A stretch of 64,000 nt of DNA from contig JARYHS010008074.1 of assembly GCA_031002005.1 (NCBI GenBank), positions 345,240,932 to 345,304,931 of the forward strand, in the 5' to 3' direction. The stretch is from Vandiemenella viatica. Taxonomy: Eukaryota; Arthropoda; Insecta; Orthoptera; Morabidae. How positions within the stretch are numbered: the first letter of the stretch is position 1; each line of letters starts with the position of its first letter. The notes under the pieces are model-generated. The model made no database searches, was not told the DNA's origin, and saw only the letters and a program-made list of their open reading frames with translations. Shown here one piece after another: positions 25,001 to 36,200 of this stretch. The translations under genes were made by a program, and so were the position numbers.

Positions 25001-28000
25001 TTGGTGATACACTTCATGGAGTTTATATATCCTTCGATGAATAACCTTCAGAAAAAGTTTTAATGTGTGGCTCATAAGGCTGATCGTTCTGTAGTCACCA
25101 CGTGACTTAGCTCCGGGTGTTTTTGGTAAAGTAATAAACTCTGATCTGAGCCAATCTTGAGGTATTCTGCCAGAGTTGTAGATGTCATTGACCACCGAGT
25201 TCAACCACTTTGTACTATCTTCATCAAGCAGTTTAAAAAACTCTGAATTTATCTTGTTGGGGTCTGGAATTTTATCATCTTTCATTCATTTTATTGCAGC
25301 TTGTTCTTCAGTCAGTAAAATGCTTGGATCTGTTTCACATTCATACTGTGGAGGTTACGGGTGGCTATCTGAGAACAGTTGTTTTATGTGTCTCTTCCAT
25401 GCATCTCTGATATCTTGAGTATCAACAATGACGTTTCCCTCATTGTCCACTAGTTTATTCACTGTATTAGGTCTACATCTGTCTGTTCCTCTCTAACTTT
25501 CCTGTGAATATTGAAATTGTCATATTTTAACTGTAGAGCCTCTATTTCAGCACATTTCATCTGTATTTCATTTCTTTAGCTTCTCTTATTTTATTTCTTA
25601 TCATCTTATTGATGTGTTTATACTCAACAGGATTACTTTTTAGTTTCCTTCTTCTCTCCATCATGTCGAAAATCTCATCTGTCATCCTTGTCTTCCTTTT
25701 GGCCAAATCTTATTATAGGTGTTTGTCTTTAAAAGATAATAGTATCGAATTCAGTTTTTCAATTTTTCCTTCTGTTTGTAAGTTACATGTTTTTCAGTTA
25801 ATTGTTGAGACGTTCCTCGACCTGCCTTCTTATGGAGGGCTCTCTTAATTTCTGAATATCAGTATTCATAATTGTCTTTTTTTGTAACTTTCTTCATCCT
25901 AACTTTGAGGACACCGAATATAGCAAACTCTAATGACATTAGAATTTCAACTTTCTAAAACTTACGTTTTCTTACGAAAATGGTTAGAAATCAAGTTGAA
26001 AATTGATTTAATACTAATAAAATATTTATTAAAGTTATTTACTATATAAACAGTATGTGATAGACCTCCTAATTAATGGTATAGGTGAGATTATAGATAG
26101 ATGACAATCTTTTTCAGAACTTTTTCTAACAATGAAAATAGCGCTGGACTAAGGTTGAGCAATCACAATTGACCAACTTTGAAAGGGACTAGATTTCTCA
26201 TCATTCAACTACATAACTTTTTATCCCAGCTCTGGTATTGTATGTTTAATTTGATTTAATTGCACTAGAGTGCACAATCTGGTGACATTTTCCCTACACA
26301 CCCATTTTCCCCATTTCTTGTACTTGCCTAGATTTTCCCTTTATGATTTATAATTTTTTAAATTATTTATCACTTCTCTTCGTAATTTATTCCAATCTAT
26401 GACTCCGTTACCAACAAAATAAAACATTCTCACTCCCTTATGCTTGAAATTCAGTGCCAGGTTGTGATCATGGTCATCTTTCCCCTTCCGTGTACTACTC
26501 TTAATCCTTTGGCAACATCTTTCCATGCATCATCGCCAATATACACCTCTTACACTCCCTGCACTCTCTTTACTTTCATCCTGTATTCCAATGAATCAAA
26601 ATCTAGCTCCTTTCTCATGTCAGTTACTGATTGTGTTCTACAATAATTTCCACAGAAAAATCTAGCTGCCTTTTTTTGCAGTCTGAGGATAATACAGATT
26701 TACTTATAGAAAAATTCAAAGATTATTATGTTGATAACTCATATTATTCAGGGGCATAGCTATCAGAGGGCTAGGTGGTGCCATACACCGGGGCCCCCAA
26801 GCTCAGGGGGTCCCCAAGCACAGGCGGGAAAGGGGGGGGGCTGAGCCGCCAAAGCTAGAGCTAAAAAAAAAGGTCTCCCATCTGGCGTGAAGGCCCAATA
26901 TTTTTTTTGCACCAGGGCCCTTGTTAACCTAGCTATGCCACTGCTAATACATCAAAAAATTTCTGTAAACCAATTAATTGTATCTGTTATATCTTTTTAA
27001 ATAATCCACGTGCAAATTTTAATGTTTGTATTATATAACAATTTTCGGTACAATTACTATTCATTGTGTATGTGCATGCATTAACCATAACATCTTTCAC
27101 AGCTCAGAGGTCTTTCCTCATCAGGGATCTATGGAACAAGCATAAGAATAAAATTAATCAATATCTTGTTGCAGAGGTATCATCAGGAGAAACAGCTTTT
27201 GGGACAAACTTATGTTCAGGAAGATACAGGAACAAGTTGGAGGACGATTGAGGCTGATGCTTGTGGGATCAGCACCACTAGCAGGAAATGTACTCACATT
27301 TATCCGATGTGCCCTCGGATGTCTTGTAAGTTAATTATGAAAACAGTACCTATATAAATTTGAAGTCAATGGACAGATTGCTCAGAAACAATAAAACAAT
27401 TAAACACTTATTCAGTGAAATATAGACAATAGCTAAGAGCTTCTTATTCATTTTAAATCACTTATTATCCTCAATGTGTGACCCATTTCTATAAATCAAC
27501 ACAAATTTTATTAAAGTTTCTATTTGTATGATACTAGTGTATTTCAAATATAATAAATTCTGACAATAACTTGCTTGGTAGTAAAATTTCAGCTAACCAG
27601 ATTCACCAGTTCATCAGATTTATTTTAGTCTGAACTTCATCAATATGTTGTCTGAATGAGTGTCAGATTATTTGAACATGTTGTATAATAATGTTTCTGT
27701 ATATATACTTAGTAGGTATTAATCTGCTGTAGGATTTGCAGTTTTTTGAATGCCAGTATTCCAAATTAGGATTTGCTGTATTGTAAGGATTTACTATTTA
27801 ATATTACAAGAGATTTCCTATTTCAGAAATACTAATATGTTTACTAGTCAGGTCAACAAGAAATTTCATATTTGGCAGCATTTACATATCTTTTCGATGT
27901 TATGTTAGTGTACAACCTTTTTACAAAATCTTAGTTTGGCTTTGTTTGGTAAAGAAGGTACTGTTATCAATACAACTTTTGACTACTTACCATCCCAGCA

Positions 28001-31000
28001 ATTGCCTTGATGATTATAGAAAACCACCTATAAACTGCAATCAGGATAGTCGGTACTGGGTGACCAGAACCCAAACTTGACTCTGTTGTATCTCCACAAT
28101 TCAGTGTGGTGACACCTTAATGCATGCAGCCACACTAGTGGGTTCCCTACTTTTGCCTATATGAATTTTAACTTTAAAATCTTTGATTGTTTTTGGCCAA
28201 TCGTTCCAAATATCTGTTGGTGCATTTTTTTAGACTCTAATTACCATAATTACAACAAAAACAAAACCACATGAAATCAAGTACTAGCTTATTGATTTGG
28301 TCATGGTAGGCAGAAGGTGAAGAGAGTGCTTGAAGAGTACACACCATTTATTGGTGATGAGGCTTGGAAGGATATCAGCAGAAACATTTATGCCTGGAAG
28401 GAAAAACTAACATGGTGATAAGCTGGCAAGTGATTTCTATAAGTTATTTGGAAAGCTTTCTTTTGTAGGATCATCAGTCAGGCCCTGAAAGAAATTACCA
28501 ATGTAAATGCTTAACAATTTATCAAAAATATTGAAAGATGTAAAAAATCATAAAGGGCAAAAGCAGTTGGATAGGGAAAATTTAAGTCAAAGAATTTAAA
28601 TTAAATAAACAACAAATGGAGAAAACAGGTGTTAAGGTAAATTGCTAATGGAGCATATGCTCCATCCCAATCAAAATAAATAAAATACTCTTTCCTTAAA
28701 TATATCATCTAAACCTTCTACTAATATATATTCAGGCATAATCGCCAAATTATTGCAAGCCTTGTACACTCCAAGAACTCTATAAGCTGGATTGATAAAA
28801 TTCACAGTCCTGACCTTGATAAAGCCATGTACACCAAATAGCTTAAATTACTTACTGTTTCTTGTTGTTTCCTTTAGATGCTTACAAGTTTATTTTAACA
28901 ACTAGCAATAATTCTACTTTCAAAGCTACTAATATGTGGACTAAAAGTACTGTCCATGGGAGTCATGTAAGATCTTTATTCAATTACAGTCTTTAATTGT
29001 TTAATTATCAATAAGTTAATTTAATTTGTAAAATAGTTAAATTTATCCCTCAGTCACCATGGTAAGTTTACCAGTCAGCTTCTGGTTGCATAGGAGTAAC
29101 AAGTATAAACCCCCCCCCCAATCTCGACTTTTTTGATGCACGTCTTCATCCTTTCTTGTGCCAACATCTTCATCTCAACATACCACTTAAACATACTTCT
29201 TCATTTATTTGTTTAATATATTTTAATTTTTGTCTACCACTATAGTTCTTTCCTTTGACTGTTTCTTCCAGTAGCAAATTAACCAATCTGGTATGGCTGA
29301 AAATCTTTTTGCTATAAGATTCGTCCACAAGATTCTTTTATCACCAAAACATTTTCATCAGGTACTTCATCTGTCCACTTAATTTTCAGCATCCTTCTAT
29401 AGCACCACATTTCAAATGCTTCAACTTTACTTCTTTCTGGTAGTCCATACTTTCCAACCATAAAGTTCTGTACTACAAACATATAGTTTTAAAAATTCCT
29501 TTCTGAGTCTTAAATCAATATTTGAATTTAAAAGATTTCTTTTTTCTTGAAATCTCTTTTTGATAGTGCTGTTCTGCTTTTATCATCACTCGTACTTTGG
29601 CCATCAGCAGAATACATTTACTTCTCATGTCACAGTTTTATATTGAATCCACTGTTATAGCTAATGTTGCTACTGTACTTCATAACTTCTGTCTTGCTTT
29701 GGTTTATATTTAAACCAAAATCATGCGTTAATAATTGTTTCATTCATTCACTTACTTTCCAATATCATCAGAATGTTCTCCTAAGAGGACAAAATCATAA
29801 TCTACTGATTTTTTCTCTGTGAATACTTATGCTACATACATATTTTTCTTTTACTTCCTTTATTGTTTCCTCTACATACAAATTGTGTATTAACAGGGCC
29901 AGCGTTAGGATTGGGGGGGGGGGGGTAAGCGGGTGATATTTACTGGGGCCTGCTGGCTGATGGGGGGCCCCAAGCCCCAATCACCAGCTGTATGGGGCCC
30001 CATGAAACCAAGAATCCGCCCATTGTCGCCCAGCCAGTTTGTAGAGCTAAAAAAAAAAAAGTCATCCATTTTACCCCAGGCCCGAAATTTCTAACACCGA
30101 CCCTGTTTATTAATGGTGACAGACTACAACCTTGAGTAACACCCTTTTTCAATAATGCATGTCTCTAATGATTCTCTACTTCTATTATAGCCATTTGATT
30201 CTTATATAGATTATAAATTATTCTTCTATCTTACACCTGACTTCTTTAAACTTTTGAACATCTTGTCCCACCCAACGTTATCAAAAGCTTTCACTAAATC
30301 AACAAATGCCATTATAGTATCTTTGTTTATCTTGGTCCACTTTTCAAGTATTAAACTTAAAGCCAGAATTGGTTCCCTGGTACCACGATTTTTCCTAAAC
30401 CTAAACTGATCTTCACCTACCATCTCTTCTACTACCCTTTCCATTCTTCTGTATATGATCCTGGTTAGTAATTTTGAAGTATGCGATGTTAGACTTATGG
30501 TGTGATAATTCTCACATTTGTCAGCTTGTGCTTTCTTTGTAAGTGTGAAAATAATACTTTTATTAAAAACAGTTGGAATTTCTCCTTTTTCACAATTTTT
30601 TGATATCAGTTTGAATAATCTTTGGATTCCTTCTTCTCCTAGGAATTCCAGACGTTCTACAGCAATCTTATCAATTCAAAATACCTTACTTGATTTCAGA
30701 TCTTTCAAAGCTCTGTTAAGTTCTGTTCTTAAAACATGATCTCCTCTGTCATCTATGTCGACATCATCCTCTTTTCCCAGTACACTGTTATTTAAATCAT
30801 CCCTGTCATTCATTTTCTGTATGTATTCCTTCCATCAGTTTGCTTTGTCTTCTGCATTTAAAAGAGGTTCCCCATCAGCAGCTATAATGTGTATACATCT
30901 TTTCTTCATTTTTCAAAATATTATTTGATCTTCCCATAGGCCTCTTATACTTAACCTGCAACCATTTACTAACACTTTTTTGCACCCACTTTTCTTTTAC

Positions 31001-33256
31001 TTTTTTGCATTTTCTGTTTATTTGACTTCTAAAATGTCTGTGCTGCTCTCTTCTTGCTTATTACTGATCATTTTTGCTCTCACCATATAACCCAAAAAAA
31101 ATTCTGTGATCCCAGGTTTTTGAGCAGCTTGTTTCTAAAACTAATGTTTCTTTACCAGATAGGATTTTTCTCTCTTCAATACATTCCATTCATCCTCAGT
31201 TGAACTCAGTTCAGATTTATTTACTAGACCCATGTCTATCATCTCTGTAGATGTTTCTCTCAAGTTAGAATGTTTCAATTTGTTCACTTCCAGTTTGTTC
31301 AGCTTGAATTGCTTTTTATTCTCTTGAATTTCAGCTTTTACTTCATAGCTATCAGATTGTGGTCAGAGTCTGTGTCAGCTCCTGGTTATGCCTTATATTC
31401 TATAACTTGAAAATGAGATAGGATAGGGAAAATAAACAGTTACCCGTCACTTACCACAGATGAAGGCAGGAGGGCGAAACACGTAAAAACACAAAAACAA
31501 AAGAATTACACAATATTTCGACTTTTCAGTCTTACTCATGTAGGAGGCGAGACATATGGCAGGGGGAAAGATGTGGTCACATCCGAGCCCGCCACATGAA
31601 TGAAGCACAGGCGGAAAACGCGTGGTAGTGGAAGAATTGTCGAGAGGGGGGGGGGGGGGGGGGGGGGAACGTCGCCTTAGGCTTGACCAGCGATAAAAGT
31701 GAAACAAATCAATATAATCTCTGTGTAGCTTAGTTCAAAAAGTTATAAATACATACAAAAAATAAAAAATAAAATAAATAAATAAAGAAGGGGAAAAAAA
31801 AAAAATTATACATAAAAAAAAAAAAAAAAAAAAAAAAATAAAATAACCGACTGTAAAATGAAATGAGAGATGGCAAGTGACAGGTTTAACGTAGGTTTAG
31901 GCCAGGGGTGTGTCTGGTGTCAAGGATATGTTGATAGGCTAGTTCCCATCTGCGGAGTTCTGAAGGGGTGGTGGTATTTGGAAAAACTCTAATAGCTCTG
32001 ACTGTGAAACAGGTGTTGAGGTTGTTTGAATTATGGAAGTTCGCATGAATTGCCACGGGATGGTCTGGGTTGGAAGTATAAACTGTTTGCCTGTGGCCAT
32101 TCATTCTGTAGGAAAGTTGTTGAGTGGTGAGACCAATGTAAGAGGCAGTGCAGTGGATGCAGGTGAGTTGGTAAATAAGGTGAGTGGTAGCACATGTGGC
32201 ATGTCCAATTATTGGGAAAGATTCGCCTGTGACAGGATTAGAGTAAGTAGTGGTGGCAGGGTGCATGCTGCAAGTATTACAGCGGGGTCTGTTACACGGG
32301 AAAGATCCCTGTGGAGGTCTAGGGGAGTCGGCAGGTAAATACTTGTGGACCAAGATGTTGTACAGATTGGGCGGTCTGCTGAAGCAAGTGCGGGGAGCAG
32401 TGGGTAGGATTTTGGGAAGGAGGAGACGCATTTCAGGGAAGGAACGTAAGAAATCATGCCCACGGCGGAGTATCTGGTTGACAGATTCCAGGCCAGGAAA
32501 GAACTGGGTGACAAGTGTTGGACCACGGTCAGCTTTAGGAGGTGCAGAACGAGGATTGTGGGTGATGGCACGGGAAATTTGTTTTTCCACCAGATCATGG
32601 GGGTATTGGCGGGAAACAAGGGCTTGGGATAGTTTTTGGGAGTAACTGGAGATTGATTCATGATCAGAACAGATGCGTCTGCCACGGATTGCAAGGCTGT
32701 ATGGGAGGGAACGTTTTATGTGGAAGGGGTGACAACTGTCAAAGTGTAGGTATTGTTGTAAATTGGTCGGTTTAATGTGTACTGAGGTATGGAGGGTCCC
32801 CTGTCGTAGGGTGATATCTACGTCAAGGAAGGTGCATGCACCCTGCCACCACTACTTACTCTAATCCTGTCACAGGCGAATCTTTCCCAATAATTGGACA
32901 TGCCACATGTGCTACCACTCACCTTATTTACCAACTCACCTGCATCCACTGCACTGCCTCTTACATTGGTCTCACCACTCAACAACTTTCCTACAGAATG
33001 AATGGCCACAGGCAAACAGTTTATACTTCCAACCCAGACCATCCCGTGGCAATTCATGCGAACTTCCATAATTCAAACAACCTCAACACCTGTTTCACAG
33101 TCAGAGCTATTAGAGTTTTTCCAAATACCACCACCCCTTCAGAACTCCGCAGATGGGAACTAGCCTATCAACATATCCTTGACACCAGACACACCCCTGG
33201 CCTAAACCTACGTTAAACCTGTCACTTGCCATCTCTCATTTCATTTTACAGTCGGT

Positions 33257-33292
<36 letters not shown>

Positions 33293-36200
33293 ATAATTTT
33301 TTTTTTTTTCCCTTCTTTATTTATTTATTTTATTTTTTATTTTTTGTATGTATTTATAACTTTTTGAACTAAGCTACACAGACATTATATTTATTTGTTT
33401 CACTTTTATCGCTGGTCAAGCCTGTTCCCCCCCCCCCCCCCTCTCGACAATTCTTCCACTACCACGCGTTTTCCGCCTGTGCTTCATTCATGTGGCGGGC
33501 TCGGATGTGACCACATCTTTCCCCCTGCCATATGTCTCGCCTCCTACATGAGTAAGACTGAAAAGTCGAAATATTGTGTAATTCTTTTGTTTTTGTGTTT
33601 TTACGTGTTTCGCCCTCCTGCCTTCATCTGTGGTAAGTGACGGGTAACTGTTTATTTTCCCTATCCTATCTCATTTTCATTGCCTCGCGGCAGTTTCTTT
33701 GTTTCCTTTATCCAATTCTATAACTTGATTAATAAATCTTTGATTGGCTACAATATAATCTAGCTGCTATCTACTTGTATCCCCTCAACGTATATCCTTC
33801 ATACATAAGTCTTAAACAATGTGTTTGCCATGACTAGTTTACATTTTTTTCAAATTCTAAGAACCTGCTTCCTGACTCATTTCTTTCTCCTGTACCAAAA
33901 TTTCCTACAGTATTTCCCACTTTACCTTCCCCTACTATGCATTCCAATCACCAATTTGTTATTAGATTTCCATCACACTTTGCATATTGAAATAATTCTT
34001 CAATTTCATCATATATTTTCTCTATTGCTTCATCATCCTCCTGTGACATTGGCATATACACTTGTACTAATTTGGTTGGAGCAGGTTTAGTTTCTACGCT
34101 CATCAAAATAATCCTGTCACTAAACTGTTCATGGTAACTCACCTGTTTCCCTTCTCTCTTGTTCATGATAAACCCTATACCAGTAACTCCATTGTGTGCT
34201 AATTACCCTGTCTCCCCTCAGACCAAAAATCCTGTGCATCCTTCCACTTAATCTCACTAATCCCAATGACATCTAACTTATATCCATCTCCCCTTTTAAA
34301 TTTTCTAATCTACCTGCCCTATTCAGATTTCTAACATTCTGCGCTCTGACTCGTAGAATGTTTCTATCCATTCTGATGGACTCCTCCTTGAGCAGTCCCC
34401 ATCCTGGAGATCCAGTTGGGGAACTATTTTACCTCCGAAACTATTTTACCCTAGGAAGAAGCCATAATGCTATACGTTATTTCAGAGGATTACATGACCT
34501 CGGTATTACCCTTTGTGTCTTTAATACAGTGGCTCACCATTGCCTTTCTGCATACTCATGCACTTGGTCATTTGATTCATCCATCTTTAGGGGCTGTTTG
34601 CAACTCTTATTCTTCTGCCCTCCATTGGCAAGCAGTGGGTGATGCCTTATACTGGGAATCATTCAGTCGCCAGAGCCTCATCCGTGGAAATGTGGTACAC
34701 CATATGAGGGAAAGGTTAACATTTGGTTGGAGGAGGCTAATGTAGCCTTCCATAAACTCTTACACCCCAAGTAATTTATACAAATTCAGAATATATGATA
34801 CAGTCAAGCAATTAGTTTATTTCACAATACACTCTCATACATAGAAAACTGATTGGCCCCACCAAACTTTAGAATTTAGCAATCTGGAAGAAGCAAGTTT
34901 GTTAAGTGGAAAAATAATGTAGAGCACCCATGCATCAAGATAGCCTGTCATCAAAAGTTTCCATTCACAGTTCAACACAGTCATCCACAGATAAAACCAC
35001 TCCTGCACTTCAACAGTTCCTTACACTGATGATATTCTCTTATTCACAAGTAATTACACTAGTAAACAAACTTATCTTCACTCAGCTCTGCTACTGCAAG
35101 AGGCCCACATACCCCTGCTCCACACATATGTGTAAACATAACAGCGTCTCTCTGAGGCAAGCACAAAAATAACTAAACTAAAACATTCTTTGTATCTCTG
35201 CACTGAGTTTATCCACTTTCATAGGCAGAAGTTTACTGTTCCAATGCAACTCTCTTCACCTGCTTCCTGTCTTCAGATGTCTCCCAACCCAGCTCCTTTA
35301 TCATATAAGTTACTGGTTGTGTTCTGCAGTTATTTCCACCAAACAAATCTAGTTGTCACCTTTTTCACCCTATCTAACTCCTGAATTTGATACCAAAAGT
35401 GAAGTTTTGTGAACCAACTCTCTCACTTAGGGATTTTTCATCTTCTCCAATAAGTGAAGGATCCTGAAACCACTCCCCACCATGTACCCAATGTATCCTG
35501 CCCAAATGATTTTATCCTCAAATGTTATGTCAAGAAATTTAAACTTAAGTTTTTCAATGAGCAATTCCTCCTCTACCCTATATCTTCACTTTTTTATCTG
35601 TGTACCTAGTAAGTTGACTTTTCAAGGCATTTTGTTTCATTCCATTTTGACCCATACAGTTAGATATCCTGTCTAAATTCTTCTCTAGTTTAAATCCTGT
35701 TATATAACATTATGTTACCTGCAAACAAATGTACTTCTGACTGCAAAACACTACCACATTCATCCATTAGAATAATGAATAGCAATGGTCTTAATACACT
35801 GTCCTACCTACCTCTAATATGAAATTATATTTTTTCTAGGTTGTGGAGGGTTATGGGCAGACTGAATGTTCTGCTCCAATCACACTCACAGTACAGGGTG
35901 ATTATGTCCCAGAGCATGTTGGTCCCCCTGTTGCTTGCTGCTGTGTCAAACTAGTGGATGTACCCGAGATGGAATATTATGCATCAAATTCGCAAGGGGA
36001 AGTTTGTGTCAGGGGTACTAATGTTTTTATAGGGTACTACAAGGATGAAGAAAAGACAAATGAAACTTTGGATAGTGATGGCTGGCATCATACTGGTGAT
36101 GTTGGGCAATGGCTACCTGTAAGTTTCATTGAAAAGTGATTTCTGTAATTTATTACTATAGTTTTTTTTAAACAATGTTGAGTTTAATAGTAATTTACTA

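Larger units (their letters stand above)
31411..33714. mobile_element. Penelope-like element, large palindrome with 14-bp target duplication
   Basis: Two arms (about 31411-32270 and 32836-33679) are near-identical inverted copies. They flank a unique core present only in the left, minus-strand copy. The flank ATTCTATAACTTGA occurs at 31397-31410 and 33715-33728. Both arms encode the same GIY-YIG endonuclease and end in a hairpin followed by GAAATATTGTG. A 35-bp tail (33680-33714, TGCCTCGCGGCAGTTTCTTT...) is present only on the right. Inverted partial copies, long-terminal-like ends and a one-sided tail are known Penelope features. Inserted in the RTE-like LINE. Confidence 0.9.
29110..34750 (-). 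mobile_element. RTE-like LINE, near full length, split by a Penelope element and a MITE
   Basis: Reading on the minus strand: a 5' region near 34400-34740; endonuclease remnants (34320-34200 including the ...EIRW-like segment; the [20 protein letters not shown] stretch at 34166-33948); the (S)DHN endonuclease end near 31350; RT 30444-30226 with [18 protein letters not shown] and [33 protein letters not shown] at about 30150; and C-terminal [30 protein letters not shown] near 29330-29200. Stops and shifts are frequent. Two later insertions are precisely placed by target duplications: a MITE at 29894-30105 and a Penelope-like element at 31411-33714. Confidence 0.75.

Noticed and set aside
31447..33640. 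Open frames on the opposite strand of the Penelope arms (for example [10 protein letters not shown]..., and a Pro-rich [10 protein letters not shown]... frame)
   Set aside because: They are shadows of the GIY-YIG frame or run through the poly-C/G tract and have no family motifs.
31411..33714. Palindrome as an assembly artefact
   Set aside because: A matching 14-bp flank duplication, a tail present on one side only and a unique core argue for a real insertion; it remains worth a long-read check.
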